From positions 924,359 to 988,358 of the forward strand of contig CANLVO010000002.1 in NCBI GenBank assembly GCA_947494645.1: a stretch of DNA of 64,000 nt, written 5' to 3'. Below are positions 17,425 to 27,065 of this stretch, one piece after another. The DNA is from an uncultured Litoreibacter sp. (GTDB lineage Bacteria > Pseudomonadota > Alphaproteobacteria > Rhodobacterales > Rhodobacteraceae). The notes below the pieces were generated by a model, which ran no database searches, was not told the origin of the DNA, and saw only the letters and a list, made by a program, of their open reading frames with translations. Position 1 is the stretch's first letter. Each line of letters starts with the position of its first letter. The position numbers and the translations under genes were made by a program.

Positions 17425-20400
17425 CTACAAATCCACCTCAATCACGCCGCCTCTCTCGGCCGCGCGGGACTGGCACAGGATTACCTCCCCTTCGCGCTGC
17501 TTGTTCGACAGCACAAAGTCGCGATGCTCCACCTCGCCCGAGATCAGCCCGCATTTGCACACACCGCAAATCCCGTCGGAGCATTTCACATCCACCGCAA
17601 TGCCGTTCTCTGCCAGCACATCCGTGGCGGATTTCTCCGCCGGGACCATCAGCGTCTTGCCCGACTTGGCGAGCTTCAGCACAAAATCATGGTTCTCCCA
17701 TTCGGGCACGTCCGGCAGGGCGAAATATTCCAGATGGCGGGCCTCTTCGGGGAAACCTGCCGCCTCTGCCGCTGCCATCACCGCGTCCATGAACCGGTCC
17801 GGCCCGCAGGTGTAGACGTGATCCCCCGCGCGGTAGCCCGCCAGCACCGCGCCCAGATCCGCCCGCGTGCCCTCGCTGGAGATATGCAGCTGCACCCGGT
17901 CCGCCCACGGCACATTGGCCAGGTCGTCCAAAAACCCCGCGCTGTCGCGGGAGCTCACCGAATAATGCAAGGCAAACTCCGCCCCCTTGGCGTGCAGCTC
18001 ATGCGCCATGGCAATCATCGGCGTGACCCCGATGCCGCCGCCCATCAAGAAATGCCGCTTGCCGTCCTCTGCGACCGGGAAATGATTGATGGGTGGCGCG
18101 ATGAACACCTTGCGCCCCTCGTCAAAAATCCGGTGCATCAGCTTGGAGCCACCGCGGCCCGCATCCTCTCGCAGCACCCCGATCTGGTAGACAGATCGAT
18201 CCGCCGGGTCGCCCGACATCGAGTATTGCCGCAGAAATTCCGGGGCCACCACAATATCCAGATGCGCCCCCGCCTGCCATGCGGGCAAGTCGCCGCCATC
18301 CTCGCGGTGGAACTCGTATTTGGTGACGTCCGCGCTCATCCGCTCCACCCGGCTGACCACCACCGGGATCACCGGGCTCTCAGCGTCATTGGTGTAGCGG
18401 TGGATCAACCCGTCCATCTCGCCCGCGTTCATCCGGCGGTATTCGGCGGCAGGGATCATCGCGTCATACGCCGCAATCCCCGCCTCCCGGTCCATCGGGA
18501 AGGGGTAGGGATAGGGGTGTGGGGCCAAGGGCGCAGGGTAGACCGCCAAGGTCTGGTCCTCGTATTTCAGGTCCAGCTCGCGCTGCAAATCGCGCCGGTT
18601 GACCGCGTGCTCTGTAGGCCTGTAGCCGCCGTCCTCTTGCAGCTCCAAATCCCACCACCAGGTCTTGGTCTCGTTCAGCCCACCGTTGCCCGCAATGTCA
18701 TCCAGCTTGGCCAGCGCCGGGGCCAGTTTCGGCACGTTCATCGCGGCCCAGCGGAACGGGGCCTCGCTGAAGATGCCTTCCAAGTTCCACGGGCAGGTCT
18801 TCATGCAGCGGCCGCACATGGCCCCGCCCGGCGTGGTGATCCGGTAGGTGGTGCATTTCTGGCTGTCGGATTTCCAGATCTCGTAGCCGTTGAACATCAG
18901 CTTCGGTCCGGCGGTGATCGCGCCCGAGGGGCACTCGCGGGCGCATTTGTTGCAGCTCTCGCAAAAGCTCTGCAGCCCGAAATCAATCGGGGCGTCATGT
19001 GCCAGTGGCAAATCCGTCGTCACCACCCCCGATTTCAGCCGCGGCCCCAGATAGGGGTTCAGGATCACCTCGCCAATGCGGCTGACCTCGCCCAAGCCGC
19101 TGAGCAACAACAACGGAGGCTGCAACACCTCGCCATCCATCACCGAATGCGCCTTGGCCGAGTAGCCTAGCCGCCGGATCTGTTTGGCAATCACGCCGCC
19201 AAGCAACGAGAACCGCAAATAGGCCCGCATCGATTGCGCTACCGCGATCCAGTCATCGCCGCTGGAGCCCGCCATAGTCTCGAACCCCTGATCAATGATC
19301 ATCGAAATCGCCTGATCATGCGGCGGGTCGATCACCTCGCCGCGCGCGTCATGGCTGTACCAGGTCCAGTCCGGGCAACGCGAAATGCCCACCGCGTCGG
19401 CTCCGATGAAATACGCCGCCGCCTTGATATGCTCTGCCGCCGCGACCGGGTCCATCTTCTGCGGGGCGCCTTCCGCCGGGCCGTCCTGCAACAGCACAAA
19501 CGCCCCCAAGGCGCGGCGTTGCGCCGCCGATGGCGCGGCTTTCACCGCGTAATGCCCGCCCGTCGCGGCCTTCTGGTTGCCCTTGCCCATGTCGCCAAAT
19601 TGCGAGCGGGCGAACATGTCGGTGCGCTTGGGTACGCGGGCAACGTTGGGCTCGTCAATATAGGTGGTCGGCTCCGCCACGCGCTTCAGCTTCTCAAACG
19701 GATGCGCCCCGTCCATGTAACGCCGCTTGGCAAAGCCGTCCCGATTCAACGCGGATTTCTCGGACGCTGTGCCCAGTTTCCAGGCCAGCCCATGGGTCAC
19801 ACTGCGGGGCTGCTCAGCCGCCAGCGGCGCGTCGCTTTCCATCTCGAAACTGGTGGTGATCGCCGCCAGCCCGAAACGCGTGCCCAGATAGGGATGCACC
19901 AACACGCCATTCTCGACCGTTGCCAGCCCCGCCGCCACGGCCAGCCTGTGCAAGTCCACGTCGCTGGAGGTGGCGCTATGCGATTTGGCGGCAAAGCCCA
20001 GCACGCGAATGTAATTGCCGATAACGCAGGCCGTCTCGTTGGCCCGCAAAGCGGCGCGTTGGGCCTGCGCATCGGCGATCCAGTCATAGCCCGGCTCGTC
20101 CGCCCAAGGGTCACGCGGGTATTCGTAGGCAAAGACAATCGCGTGGCGATGCGCCTCAATCCCGCGCGGCGGGGCGGTGATGCTGTCGCGCAAACCCGCC
20201 ATGATCATGTCGATGCCGGAGGCCAGCGTCTTGGTCTGCCGGGTCCGCAGCGCCTCCCCCAACGCGTCAATGCCGGGGTTGCGGATAGGCGTCTCAAGCC
20301 GGGCCGCATCTGGCAGGGCGCAGATGCCCACGATGCTGGCATCGCTGAAATAGCCGAAAGCCTTGATATGGCGGGCGCGCTCGCCAGGGTCGTCCGGGCA

Positions 20401-20625
20401 CTCCGCCACCACGCCGTTGACCAGCCCGTCGCGGATCGTGTCCAGCATGGCCTGATACTCGCCCATCGCATTAACGATACTTTGCGGCGCGTCGGGCCGC
20501 TCGAAACTCAGTGCGTCAAAGGGCGGGCAGGTGTCCAAAGGCGGTAGGTGCGCCGCGCGGGCCAGCCGCTCGACCGGGTAGGGGCCCAGATGGGGCGCTC
20601 GGGATTTGGTGGAAAACAGCCGCAT
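17425..20625 (-). CDS. Self-sufficient reductive dehalogenase: RdhA-type B12/4Fe-4S core fused to flavin reductase and 2Fe-2S ferredoxin
   Basis: A 1066-residue fusion, no signal peptide. Residues about 80-265 and 390-540 are similar (IGNYIRVLGFAAKSHS and IAKQIRRLGYSAKAHS, then VHPYLGTRFGL and LNPYLGPRLKS), so the cobalamin-binding module is duplicated and probably only the second copy works. Two 4Fe-4S sites follow: CESCNKCARECP (Cys 555-565) and C-x12-CGRCMKTCP (591-611). Residues about 750-985 form a phthalate-dioxygenase-reductase-like flavin/NAD(P)H module (RQYSMSGDP, GGGIGVTPM, YTCGPDRFMD). The C-terminus is a plant-type ferredoxin, CSDGICGVCKC plus a later Cys (1015-1051). This layout fits the aerobic, cytosolic dehalogenases such as Comamonas BhbA and NpRdhA, which remove ortho-halogens from halophenols. 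I use ATG 20625; a TTG 13 codons upstream is less likely. It lies 45 bp after oxyR on the same strand. Substrate unknown. Confidence 0.88.
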   Translation of the reverse strand: MRLFSTKSRAPHLGPYPVERLARAAHLPPLDTCPPFDALSFERPDAPQSIVNAMGEYQAMLDTIRDGLVNGVVAECPDDPGERARHIKAFGYFSDASIVGICALPDAARLETPIRNPGIDALGEALRTRQTKTLASGIDMIMAGLRDSITAPPRGIEAHRHAIVFAYEYPRDPWADEPGYDWIADAQAQRAALRANETACVIGNYIRVLGFAAKSHSATSSDVDLHRLAVAAGLATVENGVLVHPYLGTRFGLAAITTSFEMESDAPLAAEQPRSVTHGLAWKLGTASEKSALNRDGFAKRRYMDGAHPFEKLKRVAEPTTYIDEPNVARVPKRTDMFARSQFGDMGKGNQKAATGGHYAVKAAPSAAQRRALGAFVLLQDGPAEGAPQKMDPVAAAEHIKAAAYFIGADAVGISRCPDWTWYSHDARGEVIDPPHDQAISMIIDQGFETMAGSSGDDWIAVAQSMRAYLRFSLLGGVIAKQIRRLGYSAKAHSVMDGEVLQPPLLLLSGLGEVSRIGEVILNPYLGPRLKSGVVTTDLPLAHDAPIDFGLQSFCESCNKCARECPSGAITAGPKLMFNGYEIWKSDSQKCTTYRITTPGGAMCGRCMKTCPWNLEGIFSEAPFRWAAMNVPKLAPALAKLDDIAGNGGLNETKTWWWDLELQEDGGYRPTEHAVNRRDLQRELDLKYEDQTLAVYPAPLAPHPYPYPFPMDREAGIAAYDAMIPAAEYRRMNAGEMDGLIHRYTNDAESPVIPVVVSRVERMSADVTKYEFHREDGGDLPAWQAGAHLDIVVAPEFLRQYSMSGDPADRSVYQIGVLREDAGRGGSKLMHRIFDEGRKVFIAPPINHFPVAEDGKRHFLMGGGIGVTPMIAMAHELHAKGAEFALHYSVSSRDSAGFLDDLANVPWADRVQLHISSEGTRADLGAVLAGYRAGDHVYTCGPDRFMDAVMAAAEAAGFPEEARHLEYFALPDVPEWENHDFVLKLAKSGKTLMVPAEKSATDVLAENGIAVDVKCSDGICGVCKCGLISGEVEHRDFVLSNKQREGEVILCQSRAAERGGVIEVDL

Positions 20626-20670
20626 GTCAGCGCCCACGTTGCGGCTGAACGCGGGCGATTGCAACCGGGC

Positions 20671-21564
20671 TTAGGCGGTCGGCGCGCAGCCCCGCACAAT
20701 GTCGGCGACTTGTGCAAACTGCGCCTTCAAGGGGCTGGTCTTTCGCCAGACCATCCCGATCATCCGTTCCGGCCCCGGGGCCGGGAAGTTCGAGACCGCA
20801 ACCGGGGCCGAGCGTGTCTCTACCTCGACGGCCATTTTCGGGATCAGCGTCACCCCAATGCCTGCGCCCACCATCTGCACCAGGGTCGACAAGGAGCTGC
20901 CATCCAGCATCTCACGCGGGGAGGCCGCTGCCGCATTGCAAAACGACAACGCCTGATCGCGGAAGCAATGGCCCTCCTCCAGCAGCAACAGCCTCATTTC
21001 ACGCAGTTTTTCGGCGCTGGGCACCGCCAGATCGCCGTCTGATTGCGGGCGCACCAGTACGAAATCTTCCGAGAAAAGCGCCACTTCTTCCAACGAGGGT
21101 TCCGAGACAGGCAACGCCACAATAGCTGCATCTATGCGCCCATCGGTCAGTTCTTGGATCAGCGTCGGCGTCAGCGTTTCGCGCACATGCAAATCCAGCC
21201 CGATATGGGCGCGGGTCAGCTGACCGATAATGGCGGGCAGCAGGTAGGGTGCAATCGTGGGAATCACCCCTAATCGCAGCCGCCCGCTCAGCCCGTCCTT
21301 GGGCGCGCGGGCAAGGTCTTCCAGCTCATCGACGCCGCGCAGAATGTCACGCACGCGCAGCGCGAAATCCTCACCAAAAGCTGTCAGCCGCACTGACCGC
21401 GTGCCGCGCTCGAACAAGGCGGTGCCCAGATGCGCCTCCAGCTCCTTGATTTGCATGGACAAAGCCGGCTGCGACACCGCGCAAGCTTCTGCGGCATGGC
21501 CGAAATGACCCATTTGAGCGAGCGCTTCGAAGTAGCGAAACTGTTTTAAAGTTAACCGGTCCAT
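20671..21564 (-). CDS. oxyR: OxyR, hydrogen-peroxide-sensing LysR-type regulator
   Basis: A 297-residue LysR-family protein. The N-terminal helix-turn-helix reads LKQFRYFEALAQMGHFGHAA with CAVSQPALSMQIKELE. The peroxide-sensing cysteines are present in LEEGHCFRDQALSFC, equivalent to E. coli OxyR Cys199 and Cys208, so the redox switch is intact. It is divergent from katG with 108 bp between the starts, the usual arrangement for direct control of catalase-peroxidase. The reductive-dehalogenase fusion follows on the same strand and may be cotranscribed. GcvA or CatR-type LysR functions are excluded by the cysteine motif. Confidence 0.95.
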   Translation of the reverse strand: MDRLTLKQFRYFEALAQMGHFGHAAEACAVSQPALSMQIKELEAHLGTALFERGTRSVRLTAFGEDFALRVRDILRGVDELEDLARAPKDGLSGRLRLGVIPTIAPYLLPAIIGQLTRAHIGLDLHVRETLTPTLIQELTDGRIDAAIVALPVSEPSLEEVALFSEDFVLVRPQSDGDLAVPSAEKLREMRLLLLEEGHCFRDQALSFCNAAAASPREMLDGSSLSTLVQMVGAGIGVTLIPKMAVEVETRSAPVAVSNFPAPGPERMIGMVWRKTSPLKAQFAQVADIVRGCAPTA

Positions 21565-21672
21565 AAGTTCATCTTATCGCATTGATCAGAAAATACGACT
21601 TAAACTAATTGGGTGGATTTGGTAAATAGAAGCCAGACAAATCACCGACTTCCAACAGCAGGAGCATCCCCG
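21565..21672. promoter_or_regulatory. oxyR-katG divergent promoter, probable OxyR operator
   Basis: The 108-bp divergent gap is AT-rich compared with its surroundings. ATCTTATCGCATTGATCAGA at about 21571-21590 shows the loose dyads and T-N11-A spacing of LysR-type binding sites. No exact OxyR consensus is seen, so the operator is inferred from gene order. The katG ribosome site (AGGAG, 21660-21664) lies 8 bp before its ATG. Confidence 0.45.
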
Positions 21673-23889
21673 ATGGACGGCAACCCCACAGACAATGCAG
21701 CGAAATGCCCAGTGATGGGAGGGCGCGAGGTCAACGCCGTCGTGCAGAAGATGAGCAACAAGCTGTGGTGGCCGAACACGCTTGACCTTAACGTGCTCAA
21801 GCAGAACTCCCCCGAAGTGGACCCAATGGGCGAAGAGTTTGACTACGCCGCCGAATTCAAAACGCTCGACCTGAAAGCTGTGAAGGCCGACCTCACCGCG
21901 CTGATGACCGACAGCCAGGATTGGTGGCCTGCCGACTATGGCCATTACGGCCCGTTTTTCATTCGCATGGCGTGGCACTCTGCCGGCACCTACCGCACCT
22001 TTGACGGTCGCGGCGGCGGTACCTCCGGCACGCAGCGCTTTGCGCCTCTGAACAGCTGGCCAGATAACGGCAACCTCGACAAAGCCCGCCGCCTGCTCTG
22101 GCCGATCAAGCAGAAATACGGCCGCAAGCTGTCCTGGGCCGACCTGATGATCCTGACCGGCAACGTGGCTCTGGAGTCCATGGGTTTCGAGACCTACGGC
22201 TTTGCCGGTGGCCGCGCTGACACTTGGGAGCCCGAAGACGACATCTATTGGGGGCCCGAAGCCGAATGGCTGGCCGACGAGCGCTACTCCGGCGACCGTG
22301 AATTGGCGGAACCGCTGGGCGCTGTGCAGATGGGTCTGATCTACGTGAACCCTGAAGGCCCCAACGGCAATCCCGACCCGCAGGCCTCTGGCCGCGACAT
22401 CCGCGAAACTTTCGCCCGCATGGCGATGAATGACGAGGAAACCGTCGCGCTTGTGGCCGGTGGCCACACTTTCGGCAAGGGCCACGGCGCCGCCGACCCC
22501 GACAAGTTCGTGGGCCCCGAGCCCGAAGGCGCGGACTTGACCGCGCAAGGCCTCGGCTGGCTGTCCAGCTATGAAAGCGGCGGCGGCGTGCACGCCATCA
22601 CCTCCGGCATCGAGGGCCCTTGGACCCCCAACCCGACCCAATGGGACATGGGCTATTTCGACGTGCTCTTCGGCTATGAATGGGAGCTGACCAAAAGCCC
22701 CGCAGGCGCGAATATCTGGGCCGCCAAAGACCTCGACGGCAAGGACCACGCGCCGCAGGTTGACGGCTCCGGCGACACGGTGCCCCTGATGATGACCACC
22801 GCCGACATGGCGATGCGCATGGACCCGGCCTACGAGAAAATCTCCCGCCGCTTCCACGCCAACCCAGCTGAGTTCGCAGAGGCTTTCGCCAAGGCATGGT
22901 ACAAGCTGACCCACCGCGACATGGGACCTCACGTCTGCGGTCTGGGCGCGGAAAAACCCGCCGAGCCGCTGCTGTGGCAAGACCCGGTGCCTGAGGTCGA
23001 TCACCCGCTGGTCGACGCGGCAGACATCGCGTCACTGAAAGAGCAGATCCTCGCCGCCGGCATCCCGGTCAACCAGCTGGTGGAAACCGCTTGGGCCTCC
23101 GCCGCCACCTTCCGCCAGACCGACCGTCGCGGTGGGGCAAACGGCGCACGCATTCGCTTGGCCCCGCAAAAAGACTGGGAGGCCAACCAGCCCGCACAAC
23201 TGCAAACGGTGCTGGCCGCGCTTGAAAAGGTGCAAGCCGATTTCAACGGCAAGGCAGCGGGTGGCAAGAAAGTCTCCCTCGCGGATCTGATTGTGCTGGC
23301 AGGCACCGCTGGGGTGGAACAGGCCGCGAAAGATGCGGGCCAGCCCGTCGAGGTCGCCTTCACACCGGGCCGCACCGATGCCAGCGAGGCGCAAACCGAC
23401 GCAGAGTCGTTCGAGGTGCTCGAGCCCCGCGCCGACGGCTTCCGCAACTATCTGGGCGCGGGCCAGAACCACTTCCGCTCTCAGGCGGAAATGCTGGTCG
23501 ATCGGGCGCATCTGCTGAACCTCACCGCGCCGGAAATGACCGTGCTGGTGGGCGGCATGCGGGCGATGAACGCCACGGTCGGCGGCGCACACGGGGTCTT
23601 CACCGACCGCCCGGGCCAGCTGACCACCGATTTCTTCACCGCGCTGATGGATATGAGCGTGGAGTGGAAAGAGACCGGCACTGATGACGTGTTCGAGGCC
23701 GTCGACCGCGCCACTGGCAAGGCCAAATGGACCGGCACCTCAGTCGATCTGATCTTTGGCTCCAACTCGCAATTGCGGGCGCTGGCCGAGGTCTATGCCT
23801 GCGACGACGCACATGCCGATTTCGTCCAGGACTTCGCCAAGGCCTGGACCAAGGTCATGGACGCGGACCGGTTCGAACTGGCAGCCTGA
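21673..23889 (+). CDS. katG: Catalase-peroxidase KatG
   Basis: A 738-residue bifunctional heme enzyme that removes H2O2 and has broad peroxidase activity. The ATG at 21673 with AGGAG upstream is chosen over an upstream ATG at 21613 that lacks a ribosome site. The distal heme pocket is intact ([11 protein letters not shown], with the catalytic Arg, Trp and His). The Met-Tyr-Trp adduct tyrosine lies in [14 protein letters not shown]. The proximal histidine is in [16 protein letters not shown] second, degenerate peroxidase domain follows from about residue 430, as normal for KatG. It is divergent from oxyR and ends at a strong terminator, consistent with a single-gene peroxide-inducible unit. 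Confidence 0.97.
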   Translation: MDGNPTDNAAKCPVMGGREVNAVVQKMSNKLWWPNTLDLNVLKQNSPEVDPMGEEFDYAAEFKTLDLKAVKADLTALMTDSQDWWPADYGHYGPFFIRMAWHSAGTYRTFDGRGGGTSGTQRFAPLNSWPDNGNLDKARRLLWPIKQKYGRKLSWADLMILTGNVALESMGFETYGFAGGRADTWEPEDDIYWGPEAEWLADERYSGDRELAEPLGAVQMGLIYVNPEGPNGNPDPQASGRDIRETFARMAMNDEETVALVAGGHTFGKGHGAADPDKFVGPEPEGADLTAQGLGWLSSYESGGGVHAITSGIEGPWTPNPTQWDMGYFDVLFGYEWELTKSPAGANIWAAKDLDGKDHAPQVDGSGDTVPLMMTTADMAMRMDPAYEKISRRFHANPAEFAEAFAKAWYKLTHRDMGPHVCGLGAEKPAEPLLWQDPVPEVDHPLVDAADIASLKEQILAAGIPVNQLVETAWASAATFRQTDRRGGANGARIRLAPQKDWEANQPAQLQTVLAALEKVQADFNGKAAGGKKVSLADLIVLAGTAGVEQAAKDAGQPVEVAFTPGRTDASEAQTDAESFEVLEPRADGFRNYLGAGQNHFRSQAEMLVDRAHLLNLTAPEMTVLVGGMRAMNATVGGAHGVFTDRPGQLTTDFFTALMDMSVEWKETGTDDVFEAVDRATGKAKWTGTSVDLIFGSNSQLRALAEVYACDDAHADFVQDFAKAWTKVMDADRFELAA

Positions 23890-23907
23890 GCTTCCTGAAA
23901 CGCACAG

Positions 23908-23946
23908 AAACGGCGCGTGGCCCGCAAGCCGCGCGCCGTTTTCTTT
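23908..23946 (+). terminator. Rho-independent terminator after katG
   Basis: AAACGGCGCG (23908-23917) pairs with CGCGCCGTTT (23932-23941) to give a 10-bp stem with a 14-nt loop, followed by TTCTTTT. It sits 18 bp after the katG stop. Confidence 0.85.
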
Positions 23947-23986
23947 TGCGTAAAGCCCCGGCATAGTCGGCGCAAAGGGGGGCGCT

Positions 23987-25594
23987 GTGCTGACACCAAA
24001 AGACACCATCGACCAGACCCGCGCCGCGTTCGCATGGGACATTCCAAAGCGCTATAATATCGGCGTCGATATCTGCGACAAGACGGCCCTAAAAACCCCC
24101 GACGCGCTGGCGCTGATCGATGTGGGCCCGGACGGCCACGCCACGCAGTATACTTTCGGCCAGCTCAAGGCCCTCTCCAATCAGCTTGCCAATCTGCTCA
24201 GCCAGAGCACAGCGAAAGGCGACCGCGTTGGCGTGCTGCTGCCACAATCCATGCATACGGCCATCGCCCATATCGCGGCGCTGAAACTTGGCGCCATCTC
24301 TCTGCCGCTCTTCACGCTGTTCGGCCCCGACGCGCTGCGCCACCGGTTGAAAGACGCAGGCGCCCGCACGCTGATCACGACCCCGCAGGAGGCCGCCAAG
24401 ATCGCGTCCATCCGCGCTGACCTGCCGGATCTCAAGACCGTACTGACCACCGATGACCTCACTGCTGCCTTGCCCCACCAAAGCGCCGAATTCACCCCTG
24501 TCGACACCCATGCGGACGTCCCCGCGATCTTGATCTACACCTCTGGCACCACCGGCCCACCCAAAGGCGCGCTGCACGCGCACCGCGTCCTTCTCGGTCA
24601 TCTGCCCGGCGTCGAGATGAGCCATGATTTCTTCCCACAACAGGGCGACCGCATCTGGACACCCGCCGATTGGGCTTGGATCGGCGGGCTGCTAGACGTG
24701 TTGATGCCCGCGCTCCATCACGGCGTCCCGGTCGTTGCCTGCCGCTTTGAAAAATTCACCGCGGAGGCCGCCTTTGCGCTGATGGCAAAGCACCAAATCC
24801 GCAACGCCTTCCTGCCGCCCACCGCGCTGAAAATGATGCGGCAGGCCACGCAGACACCCCCCGAAGGTGTGCAACTCAGATCGGTTGCCAGCGGCGGCGA
24901 AACCCTTGGCGCGTCGCTCATCACATGGGGGCAGAGCACGCTTGGCACCACGATCAACGAGTTTTACGGCCAGACAGAATGCAATATGATCGTCTCCTCC
25001 TGCGCGGCCCTCGCACCAGCTGAGCCCGGTGTCATGGGTTTCCCTGTGCCGGGCCATGATGTGGCAGTGATCGACCCCAAGACGGGCGCGCATTGCGAAA
25101 CAGGCCAAGACGGCCAGATCGCCGTGCGCAGCCCTGACCCGGTGATGTTCCTGCGCTATTGGAACAATCCCGACGCCACGGCCCGCAAGTTTGTCACGAC
25201 CCCCGATGGTACATGGCTGCTTACAGGCGATGAAGGACAACTGACGACCTCTGGCCGGATCAGGTTTCTGGCCCGCGACGACGACGTGATCACTTCCGCG
25301 GGCTACCGCATCGGGCCCGGGGAGGTCGAAGACTGCCTGCTCACCCACCCGGCGGTCTCCCTCGCGGGGGTGGTCGCCGCCCCCGACGAGACGCGCGGCG
25401 CGGTGGTCGCGGCCTTCATCGTGCTCGCCCCCGGTCACGCATCCTCAGATGCGTTGAATGACGAGATCGCAGATCACGTCAAAACCCGGCTCGCGGCGCA
25501 TGAATACCCGCGCCAGATCCATGTTGTGGATGCGCTGCCGATGACGACCACGGGCAAAATCATTCGCGCAGAGCTGCGGGCGCGGCTGGTTTGA
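23987..25594 (+). CDS. Acyl-CoA synthetase (AMP-forming, acetyl-/medium-chain type)
   Basis: A 535-residue adenylate-forming ligase that activates a carboxylic acid to its CoA thioester through an acyl-AMP. The start is GTG with an AAAGGGGGG purine run 4 nt upstream. Motif A3 is ILIYTSGTTGPPKGALHAHR near residue 180. EFYGQTECN (A5) lies near 325 and WLLTGDEG (A7) near 405. TTTGKIIRAELR (A10) supplies the catalytic lysine at the C-terminus. Length and motifs fit the ACSM/acetyl-CoA-synthetase-like branch; the chain-length preference cannot be read from sequence. It stands alone between katG and gnd, each separated by a gap, so it is probably monocistronic. Confidence 0.88.
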   Translation: MLTPKDTIDQTRAAFAWDIPKRYNIGVDICDKTALKTPDALALIDVGPDGHATQYTFGQLKALSNQLANLLSQSTAKGDRVGVLLPQSMHTAIAHIAALKLGAISLPLFTLFGPDALRHRLKDAGARTLITTPQEAAKIASIRADLPDLKTVLTTDDLTAALPHQSAEFTPVDTHADVPAILIYTSGTTGPPKGALHAHRVLLGHLPGVEMSHDFFPQQGDRIWTPADWAWIGGLLDVLMPALHHGVPVVACRFEKFTAEAAFALMAKHQIRNAFLPPTALKMMRQATQTPPEGVQLRSVASGGETLGASLITWGQSTLGTTINEFYGQTECNMIVSSCAALAPAEPGVMGFPVPGHDVAVIDPKTGAHCETGQDGQIAVRSPDPVMFLRYWNNPDATARKFVTTPDGTWLLTGDEGQLTTSGRIRFLARDDDVITSAGYRIGPGEVEDCLLTHPAVSLAGVVAAPDETRGAVVAAFIVLAPGHASSDALNDEIADHVKTRLAAHEYPRQIHVVDALPMTTTGKIIRAELRARLV

Positions 25595-25652
25595 CCTCGC
25601 CCTGTGTTAACGGTAACGATTTGCCCAGATCTTAAAAGGGAACACCTCGGAT

Positions 25653-27065
25653 ATGTCGCAGTCTGATATCGGCCTCATCGGCCTTGGCACGATGGGGGCC
25701 ATGCTCTCGCTCAACATCGCGGATAATGGCTTCGACATCTCGGTCTTCAACCGCACCACGTCCCGGACCACGGAATTCAAGGCGGGCGCTGGCGATCTTT
25801 CCGACAAGATCACCGCCTGCGAAACCCTTGAAGAGCTCGTCGCCTCCATCAAGCCCCCCCGCGCCATCATCCTGATGGTGCCTGCGGGCGAAATCGTGGA
25901 CCAACAAATCGCCGCCCTGCGCCCGCTTCTGGATGACACCGACATGATCATCGACGCCGGCAACGCCAATTTCCGCGACACCGAACGCCGCGCCGCAGAT
26001 GCAAAGGCGCAAGGCGTGCCGTTCCTGGGCATCGGCGTCTCTGGCGGCGAGGAAGGCGCGCGGTTCGGGCCGTCTATCATGGGTGGCGGGCCGAAACAGG
26101 GCTGGGACCGGGTGTCCAACATCCTCACCGCAATCTCCGCCAAATATGAGGATACCCCCTGCGCCACATGGATGGGCGAGGGCGGGGCCGGGCATTTCGT
26201 CAAGGCCGTCCATAACGGGATCGAGTATGCCGATATGCAGATGATCGCGGAAACCTACGGCATCATGCGCGACGGCCAAGGCATGTCTGCCGACGCCTGC
26301 GCCACCGTGTTCGAGGCATGGAACAAAGGCCCGCTGCAATCCTATCTGGTGGAGATTTCCGGCAAGGTCGCCGCCGCCGATGACGAGAGCGGCACCGCAA
26401 TGCTTGACGTGATCATGGACAAGGCAGGCCAGAAAGGCACCGGCCGCTGGACCGTGATCGAGGCCCAGCATCTGGGCGCACCTGTCCCCGTGATCGAAGC
26501 TGCCGTTGCGGCCCGCAACCTGTCAGCACTAAAAGACGAACGCCTCAAAGGGGAAGAAGCCTACGGCGCAGCACCAATGTCTCTGCCCGACGGCGCGCTG
26601 ACCGATGATGATCTGGAGCAGGCCCTGATGGTCGGCAAGATCATGTGCTACGCCCAAGGCTACGCGCTGCTGAACGCCGCCAGTGCCGAGTTCAAATGGG
26701 ACCTCCCCATGGCCGACATCGCCGAGGTCTGGCGCGAGGGCTGCATCATCCGCTCCGCCATGCTCAACGACATGGCCTCCGCCCTGACGGAGGACGCCCA
26801 GCGCAACCTGATCTTCGCGCCCTATTTTGCCAAGCTGATCAACGCCAACCTGCCGTCCCTGCGCAAGACCGTCACCACCGCCATGGCCCACGGGCTGCAG
26901 GTCCCCGCGCTCGCCGCCGCGCTGTCCTATTTCGACACCATGCGCACAGGCCGCTCTACCGCCAACATGATCCAAGCCCAGCGCGACTTCTTCGGGGCCC
27001 ATGGGTTCGAGCGGGTCGACAAGGACGGCAAAGGCTTCCACGGCCCGTGGGGCGGCCAGCTTTAG
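25653..27065 (+). CDS. gnd: 6-phosphogluconate dehydrogenase, decarboxylating
   Basis: A 470-residue enzyme of the oxidative pentose phosphate pathway that converts 6-phosphogluconate to ribulose 5-phosphate, CO2 and NADPH. The N-terminal Rossmann site is IGLIGLGTMGAMLSLNIADN, followed by NRTTSRT, which accommodates the NADP phosphate. The substrate/catalytic signature GVSGGEEGARFGPSIM lies near residue 130 and GHFVKAVHNGIEY near 185 (catalytic Lys and substrate Asn). The length is the long, decarboxylating form. AAGGGAACA upstream supplies the ribosome site. Its end overlaps the convergent tag gene by four bases. Confidence 0.96.
   Translation: MSQSDIGLIGLGTMGAMLSLNIADNGFDISVFNRTTSRTTEFKAGAGDLSDKITACETLEELVASIKPPRAIILMVPAGEIVDQQIAALRPLLDDTDMIIDAGNANFRDTERRAADAKAQGVPFLGIGVSGGEEGARFGPSIMGGGPKQGWDRVSNILTAISAKYEDTPCATWMGEGGAGHFVKAVHNGIEYADMQMIAETYGIMRDGQGMSADACATVFEAWNKGPLQSYLVEISGKVAAADDESGTAMLDVIMDKAGQKGTGRWTVIEAQHLGAPVPVIEAAVAARNLSALKDERLKGEEAYGAAPMSLPDGALTDDDLEQALMVGKIMCYAQGYALLNAASAEFKWDLPMADIAEVWREGCIIRSAMLNDMASALTEDAQRNLIFAPYFAKLINANLPSLRKTVTTAMAHGLQVPALAAALSYFDTMRTGRSTANMIQAQRDFFGAHGFERVDKDGKGFHGPWGGQL

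Noticed and set aside
17278-19170. 630-codon antisense frame under the dehalogenase fusion
   Set aside because: The product is low-information His/Arg/Gln-rich sequence; the other strand contains ordered cofactor motifs.
20626-20664. TTG start 13 codons upstream of the dehalogenase ATG
   Set aside because: It lies seven bases from the oxyR stop without a ribosome site; the ATG gives a family-like opening MRLFSTKSRAPHLG.
21586-23004. 472-codon antisense frame under katG
   Set aside because: Mirror of biased GC-rich codons; the sense strand is a full catalase-peroxidase.
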